From IMG/VR virus record IMGVR_UViG_3300022752_000406, positions 1 to 23,380 of that record: a stretch of DNA of 23,380 nt; one strand, written 5' to 3'. The stretch is from a virus. The first letter of the stretch is position 1. The number at the start of each line of letters is the position of its first letter. The translations under genes were made by a program, and so were the position numbers. A model generated the notes under the pieces. It had not been told where the DNA came from. It saw only the letters and a list, made by a program, of their open reading frames with translations, and did no database searches. Below are positions 12,423-20,392 of this stretch, piece after piece.

Positions 12423-13258
12423 TAGTAGGTGATCGTTCCTGAGTCAGTAAATGTATAGATTGTGCCTGACACTGTTGGTGAACCTGTAGTCGATATCGCT
12501 GCTTTGCCTGCATCAATGATTACGACTCCCTTGCCACCTGCTGCACCAATTAAATAACTTCCGCCGTTTGTACCGCCACCGCCACCGCCACCCTTGTTAG
12601 CCGCGCCAGCCTGTGGGCTTGTATCTGGACTATTTATGCCACCGTTACCGCCACCACCAAGACCGCCCGTACCGTACGCTGTCCCGTCCGCGTCGGTTGA
12701 TCTTGCGCCCGCGCCGCCACCAGCGTAATAAACGCCGTTAAATAATGCACCGTCACCACCGTTACCGCCTCGCTGTGGCGCATTCAAACCAGTTGCACCT
12801 ACCGCCGATTTTCCGCCACCGCCTGACGCTGCGTAATCAACACGAGTACCACCAGCATTACCTTCACCGCTAACTCCTGTACCACCGGTAGAACCTATTG
12901 GTGAACCTGAGCCACCGCCCGAGCCACCGTTGCGACCGTTTACGAAAAGTCCTGAACTTCCGCCTCCACCACCACCACCACCTGTCGTTGACACAGATAA
13001 ATTAGTGCCAACAATTGACGAAGTGTTTCCGTCATTACCAAGAGTACCTGCACTGACTTGTGCACCACCAGCACCGATTGTAATTGTGTAACTTCCCGTT
13101 AGAGCAATTTCTGCACCGACCGCTGATTTCATGCCACCAGCACCACCACCTCCGCCAACACCTTGCGCATAGTTTTCTTGACCGCCTGAGCCTCCGCCCG
13201 CAACTACAAGATAACTTATTAACGCTGGGACTGCGCCAACGCCTGCGAGTATTTGCAT
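12422..13258 (-). CDS. Gly-rich tail tip/adhesin protein
   Basis: The 278-aa protein starts YLVVAGGGSGG and holds many Gly tracts (e.g. TTGGGGGGGGSSG, 92-104; NKGGGGGGGTNGG, about 221-233) broken by variable loops such as FVNGRNGG, VDYAASGGGG and YYAGGGAG. This resembles Gly-rich phage receptor-binding tips, where polyglycine helices pack and loops meet the host surface (as in T4-like gp38 adhesins, which it resembles in composition only). It ends with an Ile/Thr beta-rich tail (SPTVSGTIYTFTDSGTITY). It follows the minor tail genes, as host-recognition genes do. Confidence 0.75.
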   Translation of the reverse strand: MQILAGVGAVPALISYLVVAGGGSGGQENYAQGVGGGGGAGGMKSAVGAEIALTGSYTITIGAGGAQVSAGTLGNDGNTSSIVGTNLSVSTTGGGGGGGGSSGLFVNGRNGGSGGGSGSPIGSTGGTGVSGEGNAGGTRVDYAASGGGGKSAVGATGLNAPQRGGNGGDGALFNGVYYAGGGAGARSTDADGTAYGTGGLGGGGNGGINSPDTSPQAGAANKGGGGGGGTNGGSYLIGAAGGKGVVIIDAGKAAISTTGSPTVSGTIYTFTDSGTITY

Positions 13259-13260
13259 TA

Positions 13261-13644
13261 CTACGCCTTAAGATTGCCGACAGCGACCCATTCGTTCGTG
13301 TCGATCTTTATGCAAGTCGCAACGGAGAACTGATCGTTAGTTTTCAACTTTGAACCACTTGAACGCACCGTGACTGTCGCAGCAGGAGTGATTGTCACGG
13401 TTGCTGTGCCGTACTGAAGAATGTTGATCTGGTCGCCGACAGCGAATGCAACAGTTGCGTTGGCTGGAATTGTGAATGCAACCGCGGTTCCAGATGTGAA
13501 ACTAATTAACTTGCCGACATCGGTGAGTGCTGCGGTGTACGCGGTTCCGGCTTGAGTATTAAGTGCGACGATTGAAGATGCCAAGATATTGGCGTTCGCT
13601 GCTGTGAATACATCTCCACTAGTGAAACTTGGTCGTGTTGCCAT
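13261..13644 (-). CDS. Beta-rich minor tail/fibre protein
   Basis: The 127-aa protein opens with MATRPSFTSGDVFTAANANI, a start seen in phage tail-fibre proteins. It continues as a beta-strand repeat region (LTDVGKLISFTSGTAVAFTI, then GDQINILQYGTATVTI and QFSVATCIKIDTNEWVAVGN) like stalk or head-binding domains of phage fibres. GGAGC is upstream of the ATG. It likely joins the Gly-rich tip to the tail. Confidence 0.65.
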   Translation of the reverse strand: MATRPSFTSGDVFTAANANILASSIVALNTQAGTAYTAALTDVGKLISFTSGTAVAFTIPANATVAFAVGDQINILQYGTATVTITPAATVTVRSSGSKLKTNDQFSVATCIKIDTNEWVAVGNLKA

Positions 13645-13651
13645 ATTGCTC

Positions 13652-14896
13652 CTATCCTAGTCCAACATCAACATCGTCAAGTTGGCTTGTGTTAAGTATG
13701 AATGCGGTCAAGAGTTGAGCCTGACCTAGTTTGAATGATATCCGATGATCAGATGGTGTGATGTCGTGCGAGACGGATTCTATGAACACGGACTCGGTGC
13801 GCGACAATGGCAGACCTTGGTCGTAGCGTTTTGTGACTGAGATAACGTCTCCGACATCGAGTGTGAGGACGGTTGGCCAGAGTGCTGACCCGCAAGCGTT
13901 GAGGCTGGTTGAGATCTCGTCGAAGCGGATCTTGGGTTCTTTGTATTTGTTGAGCAGGTTCTGTGCCAAGGCTGACCCAGCCGCCAAAGTATTGAGAGGC
14001 ACATTTGAGAACGACAAAGTTTGCACACCATACTGAGTTTGGCTTGTGGCATCGAATGCGACTTGTGCTGCTGTGCCACCATCAACATCTATCTGTACAC
14101 GGTTGAACAATGTTTCTTGACCGTACGCAACGCCGATCGCCAAGATTGGTATCTCGTTCGTCGCGGTGCCACCGAATGATGCGATAGCGGTTGAGAAGGT
14201 GAACGATATTCTTGGATCAAACACAATCTGGTTTTTGCGGTTTGCCAGGAGTCTGCCGTCTTCGGCGATGGCGACAGACTGCAACGCCGACAAAGTGTTT
14301 GTGTTGTCGGCATAGGCGACCGTGCCACAGGTTGCGACACCTGTTGAGATGTCTCGTAACGCGGTTGAGAAGTTCACTTCTGGTCTATCCAAGATCGCCG
14401 ACACGCGAGCCGATGTAAGTTGTGAAGAAGGTTCGAATGCCGTCAGCGCGGTGCGTGACAGCTCGTACAGTGCGTCAGCAGATTGAATTGACGCGAACGA
14501 CAGGTTCGGTTGCTCATAGGTGATGTCAAGGTCGGTGATTGCACCGACGAACAGTTCTGCGGTACCGGCAAGAACCTTGATCGCTCGCCTCGGAGCCAAG
14601 TCGAATGATCCTTGATACCAGGCTGATGCGGTGTTCGCTGGATCAAATAACCGTCCAGAAGCACGATCATCAGCCAACACTCGACAGGTGCCAGGTGAGA
14701 ACTGATCGGTCTGACTGCCACGACCGCGCTGGATTGCAACCGATAGCACATATTGGGTTGCGTCCACGAAGTCGGTTGTGCCGTCAAGTGTGTTTGTGCC
14801 GTTGAGTGTTGATGTGTCGAGTATGAATGCGTCAGCGACCGCGCCAACATCCAGCAGAACCGAATATGCCTGTCCCCACTTCAATGTCTTTGGCAT
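13652..14896 (-). CDS. Minor tail protein, Dit/Tal-like baseplate component
   Basis: The 414-aa protein directly follows the tape measure, where the distal-tail/baseplate hub proteins of siphoviruses lie. It begins with a beta-rich part holding YVLSVAIQRGRGSQTDQFSPG (48-68) and RVLADDRASGRLFDP (72-86), the pattern of actinophage minor tail proteins. Repeated strands and an ISVTKRYDQGLPLSRTESVFI segment follow near the end. Similar motifs occur near both ends (AFILDTSTLNG at 23-33; AFILNTSQLDD near 398-408), possibly adhesin contact loops or an internal duplication. Confidence 0.75.
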   Translation of the reverse strand: MPKTLKWGQAYSVLLDVGAVADAFILDTSTLNGTNTLDGTTDFVDATQYVLSVAIQRGRGSQTDQFSPGTCRVLADDRASGRLFDPANTASAWYQGSFDLAPRRAIKVLAGTAELFVGAITDLDITYEQPNLSFASIQSADALYELSRTALTAFEPSSQLTSARVSAILDRPEVNFSTALRDISTGVATCGTVAYADNTNTLSALQSVAIAEDGRLLANRKNQIVFDPRISFTFSTAIASFGGTATNEIPILAIGVAYGQETLFNRVQIDVDGGTAAQVAFDATSQTQYGVQTLSFSNVPLNTLAAGSALAQNLLNKYKEPKIRFDEISTSLNACGSALWPTVLTLDVGDVISVTKRYDQGLPLSRTESVFIESVSHDITPSDHRISFKLGQAQLLTAFILNTSQLDDVDVGLG

Positions 14897-14898
14897 CG

Positions 14899-16989
14899 TT
14901 ACCTTTGCGACACGAGTTGCGCAATCGCGTTGCGATCAAGTTTCGTGTAAGTTTGCAACACTTCAACGATCTCTCGACCAGCTTGAATACCGTTCGTGCC
15001 AATACCTGTATTGATTGTGATGTTCGCACCGCCACCAACAGTTGAACCTCCACCACCAGTTGAACCTCCAGGTGTTGGCACAGTTGGCAAAGTTGGAACG
15101 ACCAGATTCGCTCGACCAGCGTTCTTCGCCGCTTCAGCCACTTTGGCGATCGCTTCGGCGAGATTCTCGTATGCTTCTTTCTCTCGATCTAGCGCGTCAG
15201 TCAAACGATCCGAAGCAGTTTCCTGTTGTTCTTTCGCTTTGTTGACCGCATCAAGAAACACCATATAAGTAGCAGACCCGACAACCGCACCACTGACCGC
15301 TTCGTTCAACAGATTCTGAGCCTTTGACAAGCCAGTAGTTGCTTCATACTGTGCGTCGGTCGCATCAGACACAGCCAACTTCGCTTGAGCCAAACTGATC
15401 TCGGCTTCTCGAATCATCTGCGGATTCGATTCAGGATCCGCACGAACCTCGGCAAGTTTCTTCTCAGCATCGCGAACAGCGAACACCGCTTCTTCAACTC
15501 GATACCCAGAGTTCTCCACACCGCGTTGAGCCTTCGAAAGTTCACGCTGGGCATCTTTGGCTTGTTGCGAATCTGCACCGTATCCGTTGATTGCTTTAGT
15601 GAAGTTTTCTTGCGCGGTCGTTAGCGCAGTGTTGGCGTCGTTCAAAGATTGTTGCGCCTGAACACTACCCTTCTGCGCACTCGTGAACGCCTTCTGTGCA
15701 GAAGTGGAACCTTTCAGCGCGTCGGTGTACTTCTCAAACTTCTGTTTGGCTGTCTCAACAATCTTCGATGCGCCACCTGCCTTGCTACCGAGACCGGTAA
15801 GCGAGTTTGACCAGTCATCTGTTGCTTCTTTGGCTTTCGGCAGAACTTTGTTGCCTAACCTGTCGGTCTGGTCAATCAATGGCGAGATCTTGTTGCCTTG
15901 CAGATTCAACGCATTGCTGGTGTTGGTCACCGAGTTACGCAACCTGTCAAATGTAGCGTTGACATTGTTGGTTCGGTCGATGAGCATCTGTTCAACTGTG
16001 ATGATTCCGTCGCCACCTGTAACCGCCGAAGCGATGAGTCGCAGACTGTCAATGAATAAGAACGCAGGTTTGAAGAAGTTGACGATTGATTGTTCAAACT
16101 CGATCACTGACAGAATCATTCGTTCAACACTGTCAATGACTGCGATTGAGACTGGACCCATCGCCGCAGCAAAGTATTTCACTGCACCGGTCAGACCTTC
16201 TTCTTTGAATCCGTCAACAGCGGCTTTCAACGCTGGAATGATTCGAGTTTGTAAGAACCCGACAATTTTCTCAAATGCTGGGAGCAACAAGAAGCCAACT
16301 GTTTCAACAACTTCACCGAATGATGTTTTAAGAATCTTTACCCGACCAGAGAACGTGTCGGCTGCGGTCGCGGCTGCACCACCGAACTGTTGCTCCAAAG
16401 TTCCAAGAATCGCACTGAAGTCTTTTGACTTCTTCGCACCTTCATCAAGCGGGATGCCGAGTCGAGTGAGGGCACCAATGTTGCCCGTCGCCGCACGACC
16501 CAAACCTAAGGTCACTGACGTGAGGTCGCGTTGTGTCGCGGCTGAGATGTCGAGCGCGAGATTGAACAGGCGTTGAGATTTGTCTAGATCACCTGTAGCA
16601 CGAGCAAGGTTGCCGAACGCTGGTCGGAGTTCATCGTCGGCGATACCTGTCGCCATCATCGCCTTCTCAATGAATGCTTCGGTCGCTTGCACTTGTGCAG
16701 TGGTTGCACCAGCTGATCGGATCAACTGTGCTTCAAGACTTTTCTGTGATGCTTCGTCTTGCGCTGCTGCATAGACCGCGGCTGTCGCTGCACCTGCAAC
16801 CGCTGTGACCGCACCGAACGCAATCAACGCACCCTTCTTTACAACATCAAACGCATTGCCTAACGAGTTGCCAACTGATTGAAGTTGACCGATTGTGTCT
16901 TGACCTTCTTTAGCAAGTTTCTTGAACGCCGTGATTGCGCCGTCCGCGTTGCCAAGAATCTGTACAACGAATGTGCGTTCACCTGCCAT
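14899..16989 (-). CDS. Tape measure protein
   Basis: The 696-aa protein sets tail length and is injected or released with DNA. It has an N-terminal helical part, a hydrophobic stretch (ALIAFGAVTAVAGAATAAVY, 54-73), conserved tape-measure motifs (RATGDLDKSQRLFNLALDIS, 130-149, and LGRAATGNIGALTRLGIPLD), further hydrophobic segments near 225-245, and a long coiled coil (about 415-640). It ends with a Gly/Pro linker and a VEVLQTYTKLDRNA segment. At the usual 0.15 nm per residue it implies a tail near 100 nm. Its position after the tail chaperone genes agrees. Confidence 0.93.
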   Translation of the reverse strand: MAGERTFVVQILGNADGAITAFKKLAKEGQDTIGQLQSVGNSLGNAFDVVKKGALIAFGAVTAVAGAATAAVYAAAQDEASQKSLEAQLIRSAGATTAQVQATEAFIEKAMMATGIADDELRPAFGNLARATGDLDKSQRLFNLALDISAATQRDLTSVTLGLGRAATGNIGALTRLGIPLDEGAKKSKDFSAILGTLEQQFGGAAATAADTFSGRVKILKTSFGEVVETVGFLLLPAFEKIVGFLQTRIIPALKAAVDGFKEEGLTGAVKYFAAAMGPVSIAVIDSVERMILSVIEFEQSIVNFFKPAFLFIDSLRLIASAVTGGDGIITVEQMLIDRTNNVNATFDRLRNSVTNTSNALNLQGNKISPLIDQTDRLGNKVLPKAKEATDDWSNSLTGLGSKAGGASKIVETAKQKFEKYTDALKGSTSAQKAFTSAQKGSVQAQQSLNDANTALTTAQENFTKAINGYGADSQQAKDAQRELSKAQRGVENSGYRVEEAVFAVRDAEKKLAEVRADPESNPQMIREAEISLAQAKLAVSDATDAQYEATTGLSKAQNLLNEAVSGAVVGSATYMVFLDAVNKAKEQQETASDRLTDALDREKEAYENLAEAIAKVAEAAKNAGRANLVVPTLPTVPTPGGSTGGGGSTVGGGANITINTGIGTNGIQAGREIVEVLQTYTKLDRNAIAQLVSQR

Positions 16990-17005
16990 GGTGACGCAAT
17001 TCTAC

Positions 17006-17719
17006 TCAGTTGGCGAGCATCCGTTTGCGCAACTCCGCCCACTCGCTTTGCATGTCACGATGAATCTGTTCATGTGTCATACCGTCATATTGTGACAAGT
17101 CAACTGGTGCATCCCACCACTTCGGATCCTGCACGATTCGCGCCCACTTGCCACTTCTAGTTTGTCGAGTTGAGCGAATGTTCGGAGTGTTGAAAGTGCG
17201 GGTCGGCGCAGCGATATCGGTGATGGTTGGGTCAATGAATCGCCAACCTGAGTGATGTGTGCGGAATGGTTGACCAGCCTCATGTTGTGGCAGGTAGAAA
17301 ATACGCGCAGGATCCTTGGTTGCTGGGTCGCCTTTGAGACGGAGACGAGCGTGTGTCTCGTGCCAAACTTCATCCCAGTTGTCAACCGGCACAGCCTGCT
17401 CGAATGGGATGACAACATGCCAGTGAGGATTGTCTTCACGATGCGACCAGGTTGTGTACGCGAAGTGGATATACGATCCGATATCACAATTCTCAAATGC
17501 TTCACCGTCAAGGTCGGCGACCAGCGCGTGGATCTCGGTCACATTGGCGTTGCCTCGCGTTGTGTGGTCACGATAGGTGACTGGCGAGTAAAGCGAGCCG
17601 TCTGACTTCTTTTCATGTTCTTGATGCTTGCCGAGCATTGAAGCAAACTGCATCCAAGATTCGGCGATGGTCTTTGGATAGACAGATTTGACCGATGGGA
17701 ACCCGACGACTTCAAACAT
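17006..17719 (-). CDS. Stand-alone AEP primase-like/Rep-like protein
   Basis: The 237-aa protein looks like a single primase-polymerase (AEP/Rep-type) domain, not a tail part. ALVADLDGE gives the metal-binding D-x-D (Asp69, Asp71). FAYTTWSHREDNPHWHVVIP (86-105) matches the strand with Ser-His and the H/R-x-V-x-P segment of replication primases. DPATKDPARIFYLPQ (131-145) is the downstream conserved block. No helicase domain is attached. The C-terminal 60 residues are Trp/Arg/Asp-rich and unrecognised. It lies between the gp10-like gene and the tape measure, preceded by a 52-base gap. Activity is inferred from motifs. Confidence 0.65.
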   Translation of the reverse strand: MFEVVGFPSVKSVYPKTIAESWMQFASMLGKHQEHEKKSDGSLYSPVTYRDHTTRGNANVTEIHALVADLDGEAFENCDIGSYIHFAYTTWSHREDNPHWHVVIPFEQAVPVDNWDEVWHETHARLRLKGDPATKDPARIFYLPQHEAGQPFRTHHSGWRFIDPTITDIAAPTRTFNTPNIRSTRQTRSGKWARIVQDPKWWDAPVDLSQYDGMTHEQIHRDMQSEWAELRKRMLAN

Positions 17720-17771
17720 TGTGCAGAACCTCCGACTTCAAGGATAGCGAATCCTCAGCCGATTGCAAGTA

Positions 17772-18317
17772 TCAAATGCCTAGTTCCTTAACAACACGGT
17801 CTATGCCTTCTAGGTATTGTTTAGCGATCTCGTTCTTGCGTTTACGGACGGTCGGCCAAAAGAAGTAACCAGACTGACCTCGATGCCTTAAGAACTGTTT
17901 GGTCTTAGGTGTAGCACCACCACCGAACTCCGCACCGAAGAACACATCGGCGCGGGTCACTGGTTTCTTGCGTCGACGATTCGGACGAGACTTTGAGATG
18001 AACGGTTCTTTGCCGCGCAACGAGATAGTTGGAATGCGGTCATTTTTTGCTCGTAATCCTTTGGCAACCTGTATCGCTTGACTGGCTCGACTAACCGTGC
18101 CAGCTTCAATGCGAACCGAACCTTGCAGATCTTTCGCGATTGTGTAAGCAACCTTACGCATCTCTTTGTCAAACTGCGGACTTGCCTTTGAGAACTTGCG
18201 CAACATCTCAAACAAGTCTTTGACGACGACACTGTTACCTGCGACAGCGGCTTCACCAGCACGACCGAGAGTTCCACCTGTATCGCCTGGCAGATTCGGG
18301 AATGCTGAATATGCCAT
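17772..18317 (-). CDS. HK97 gp10-like head-tail/tail completion protein
   Basis: The 181-aa basic protein carries FFGAEFGGGATPKTKQFLRH (127-146) and GYFFWPTVRKRKNEIAKQYLEGIDRVVKEL, a pattern typical of HK97 gp10-like proteins that complete the tail-head interface. An N-terminal helical part (SVVVKDLFEMLRKFSKASPQ) matches as well. The ATG overlaps the stop of the frameshifted tail chaperone (TGATG). The position after, not before, the chaperone is unusual. Confidence 0.7.
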   Translation of the reverse strand: MAYSAFPNLPGDTGGTLGRAGEAAVAGNSVVVKDLFEMLRKFSKASPQFDKEMRKVAYTIAKDLQGSVRIEAGTVSRASQAIQVAKGLRAKNDRIPTISLRGKEPFISKSRPNRRRKKPVTRADVFFGAEFGGGATPKTKQFLRHRGQSGYFFWPTVRKRKNEIAKQYLEGIDRVVKELGI

Positions 18318-18735
18318 CAGTTGATCCTTTGCGGTGGGTTCATCTTGACACTCTTCCAGCGCAGATAGCCGAGCATCGTGTACAGCATTCTAGGTGATTC
18401 TTGCAGAAGTAAAGATGGAGCGATGTGAGTCTCACACGCTAGATATGCGATCAGCCAGTGGGCTGAGGATTCTCCAAAGGGACGATCACCGCAGAATCGG
18501 TTCCAACCTCCACACTCTCGATTGTTTCAATCCATTCTTCAAACTTCATCGCGGTATTCTTCGTGCGTTTCGTTGCGTGCCACGCCAACCATGCAAGGTC
18601 GGTGAGGCGTAGTTCTGTTTGGAAGTTTGCGACCGAACGATTCTTCTCTGTTTCGAATGCGATGAAGTCGGCGAACTGTGCAGACACTTTCGTTGTGACG
18701 GCGTCCAGCGTTGTTACTTCTAGATTGATTTTCAT
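18317..18735 (-). CDS. Tail assembly chaperone GT (by -1 frameshift)
   Basis: The full-length 139-aa chaperone is made when ribosomes slip -1 on CCCTTTG (18475-18481) after Leu87 of the G frame. They then read 52 further codons: GESSAHWLIAYLACETHIAP, SLLLQESPRMLYTMLGYLRW and a basic tail ending QRIN. The added part has the ESPRML helix pattern of tail chaperone T regions and lacks its own good start. G/GT proteins bind the tape measure and recruit major tail protein, and are not in the virion. The next gene starts at its stop (TGATG), supporting translation of this frame. Confidence 0.8.
18451..18466 (-). promoter_or_regulatory. Frameshift-stimulating stem-loop
   Basis: UCAGCC-CACU-GGCUGA on minus RNA gives a perfect 6-bp stem with a 4-nt loop. 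It begins 8 nt after the slippery heptamer, within the usual spacing for -1 frameshift stimulators. It also contains the stop codon of the zero-frame protein. Confidence 0.7.
18451..18735 (-). CDS. Tail assembly chaperone G (zero frame)
   Basis: This 94-aa zero-frame product lies between the major tail protein and the tape measure, the invariant position of G/GT chaperones in siphoviruses. The fold looks alpha-helical with a TELRLTDLAWLAWHATKRTK (40-59) core and a FEEWIETIESVEV stretch (65-77) typical of the family's G part. It ends shortly after the slippery site. AGGAGG is upstream of the ATG. Confidence 0.8.
   Translation of the reverse strand: MKINLEVTTLDAVTTKVSAQFADFIAFETEKNRSVANFQTELRLTDLAWLAWHATKRTKNTAMKFEEWIETIESVEVGTDSAVIVPLENPQPTG
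18475..18481 (-). other. -1 ribosomal slippery heptamer CCCTTTG
   Basis: In zero frame the codons read GTC CCT TTG, so the heptamer is C CCT TTG and fits X XXY YYZ exactly. Slipping to CCC TTT preserves first and second position pairing. It lies 21 bases before the zero-frame stop codon and 8 before a stem-loop. Confidence 0.8.
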
Positions 18736-18763
18736 TCTTACCTCCTGATTGTTTACTTAAGAA

Positions 18764-19174
18764 TTATGAAACAGTTTTTGTGATCGCTCCGCTGATTGGC
18801 CACGTTACGTCCGCTGTGTTTAGCTCGCCCACGGCACCGTTTACCAAACTGAACTCCGTGCATAAAACACTGAAAGTGTAGTGAGGTGAAGCCGTTCCTG
18901 CTGCTGCTGTGCCTGCTGGTTTGATGATCATCGTGACAGCGGTTGAACCGATCAATGGTTGAACCAATCCGTCAATCGCGTTGTAGTCGTTCATCAATGA
19001 AAGTGTGACAGAGTTGTCGATCAATCCTGATACGCGGGTCACTGCGCCACCACTGCCGAACGAAGTTGTTGGAACCTCTGCTGCTGAGGTGCTTAGAGTT
19101 ATTGCAGCCACGCTTGAGGTGATATCTGTGCCATTCAAAGAAACATTTGAGTTAAGAAGGACTAACTTTGCCAT
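18764..19174 (-). CDS. Major tail protein
   Basis: The 136-aa protein is a small beta-rich tail tube subunit. Features are LLNSNVSLNGTDITSSVAAI (6-25), TSFGSGGAVTRVSGLIDNSV (37-56), MIIKPAGTAAAGTASPHYTF and a LNTADVTWPISGAIT end typical of actinophage tube proteins. Its place before the G/GT chaperone is the expected one. AGGAG in the end of the previous gene precedes the ATG. Confidence 0.85.
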   Translation of the reverse strand: MAKLVLLNSNVSLNGTDITSSVAAITLSTSAAEVPTTSFGSGGAVTRVSGLIDNSVTLSLMNDYNAIDGLVQPLIGSTAVTMIIKPAGTAAAGTASPHYTFSVLCTEFSLVNGAVGELNTADVTWPISGAITKTVS

Positions 19175-19176
19175 GA

Positions 19177-19344
19177 TTATTTATCTCCTGCCGTTTCGGC
19201 TTTCGAGGTTGATTTATCTGCGACCAAGACAATGCGACCCGATTGCAGTAGTGAGTCTAGATGATCAAACTCCTCACCATCAATAGTGGCTGGATATTGT
19301 TTACCGAGAACAGTGAAGCCCTCAACTACCTGATACTTTGCCAT
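19177..19344 (-). CDS. 55-aa structural-module protein
   Basis: The frame encodes MAKYQVVEGFTVLGKQYPAT, then a DGEEFDHLDSLLQSGRIVLV core and a Lys/Ser/Thr tail. The pattern 'core strand - helix - SGRIVLV - charged tail' is seen in small phage head or tail proteins. Its stop lies two bases before the major tail protein start. A possible tail or head decoration factor; function unknown. Confidence 0.65.
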   Translation of the reverse strand: MAKYQVVEGFTVLGKQYPATIDGEEFDHLDSLLQSGRIVLVADKSTSKAETAGDK

Positions 19345-19347
19345 GAC

Positions 19348-19758
19348 CTAAGCGTACACCACGACCCGAAAGTCAACAGTCAGGTAGGTCGTGTCGTTTG
19401 CGTCAACGGTTGCGATGTTGGATGCCTCTTCAACTTTCAAGGTCTGGGCATATCCGCCGAGTGTCTGGTCGGCTTCAATGGCGGCACGAATCCCGCTGTC
19501 GTAAGACAGATAAGTGTCGAGCAGGTTCTGCGATGTGCGTTCAGCTGCACGACCGACGATCACACTGACAGTGAAGACATGTGTGACAAGCCCTTTGCCC
19601 ATCGCACCGTGATAGGTGATTGATTCAAGTGTCGGCCATGCAAGTCCGCCGATTGAAGGGTTGACCTGGTCGGGTTGTTGTGCGAATGCGCGAAGGTTCG
19701 TGATTGTTGCGAGACGTGTCTGCAATCCTGTTTTGAGTTCGGTGATTGTTGCGGTCAT
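19348..19758 (-). CDS. Tail terminator protein
   Basis: The 136-aa protein fits the tail terminator family by position between connector and major tail genes, and by layout: an N-terminal helix (TITELKTGLQTRLATITNL), PTLESITYHGAMGKGLVTHVFTVSVIVG (strand pair), a helix (SQNLLDTYLSY) and a beta-rich end (TYLTVDFRVVVYA). It caps the tube and joins it to the head. The start overlaps the upstream gene (ATGA). Confidence 0.75.
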   Translation of the reverse strand: MTATITELKTGLQTRLATITNLRAFAQQPDQVNPSIGGLAWPTLESITYHGAMGKGLVTHVFTVSVIVGRAAERTSQNLLDTYLSYDSGIRAAIEADQTLGGYAQTLKVEEASNIATVDANDTTYLTVDFRVVVYA

Positions 19759-20381
19759 GCAAACATTCGCATTCGGCGATATGGCTCGACAAGTTGTGCG
19801 ACATCTGGGTCGAGTGCGCGTGTCACTCGTATCGCACCCAAGTCTCCGAAGCCTGCAACGCCGAGCGGTGAATCGTAACGCTTGAAGATTCTTGATGCCT
19901 GAATGATCACCGCTTGTGTGATCGGTTCAGGCACGGACGGCCAACCATAGACCGCGGTGAGTTGCACTAATGCTTCTGAACCGTAGTTTGCGTTCACGGT
20001 TGGGAATAGGAAGTCGCCGACTGCGCGGATGCGTGTGAACGGAACAGTCAAGCCGTCAAGGATTCCGTTGACTGGTTCTAGTTGATAGTCGGTTCGTGTG
20101 AATGTGACATCAAAGTTGCCATCAGCCATCGTTGAAGTTTTGAGTGTGATCGCAGTTCCTGAGATGTCATCAATCTCGCAAACATATTCGTCACCAGCAG
20201 TGAACACTCTGGTCGTCGCAGAACCATACGCCCAGAACTGTCGATTGGCGTAGCCGTCAATTAGTCGTGACGCTGCACCGGCACAGTTGTCTATCAGTTC
20301 ATCGTCTTGCGTGTCGGCTGTACCGATTCGAAGTGCAGCCTTGATCTGGTTGCGTGTGGCGTAGCCGTTGGTGATTGCCAT
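19755..20381 (-). CDS. Head-tail connector (HK97 gp6-like)
   Basis: The 208-aa protein begins with helices (YATRNQIKAALRIG and DELIDNCAGAASRLIDGYAN) typical of gp6-type adaptors that dock on the portal. A beta-rich middle (VFTAGDEYVCEIDDISGTAI) and a helical C-terminus (EPITQAVIIQASRIFKRYDS) complete it. It probably forms the ring between portal and tail. Position upstream of the tail terminator supports this. Confidence 0.75.
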   Translation of the reverse strand: MAITNGYATRNQIKAALRIGTADTQDDELIDNCAGAASRLIDGYANRQFWAYGSATTRVFTAGDEYVCEIDDISGTAITLKTSTMADGNFDVTFTRTDYQLEPVNGILDGLTVPFTRIRAVGDFLFPTVNANYGSEALVQLTAVYGWPSVPEPITQAVIIQASRIFKRYDSPLGVAGFGDLGAIRVTRALDPDVAQLVEPYRRMRMFA

Positions 20382-20392
20382 AGTTCCTTATC

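Noticed and set aside
15683-16576. Long plus-strand open frame of 297 codons
   Set aside because: It is antisense to the tape measure gene, its composition reflects the complement of Ala/Gln-rich coiled coil, and it has no ribosome binding site or recognisable domain.
17741-17755. AGGAT/ATCCT short inverted repeat in the gap before the primase-like gene
   Set aside because: Five base pairs with no U tract is within chance expectation.
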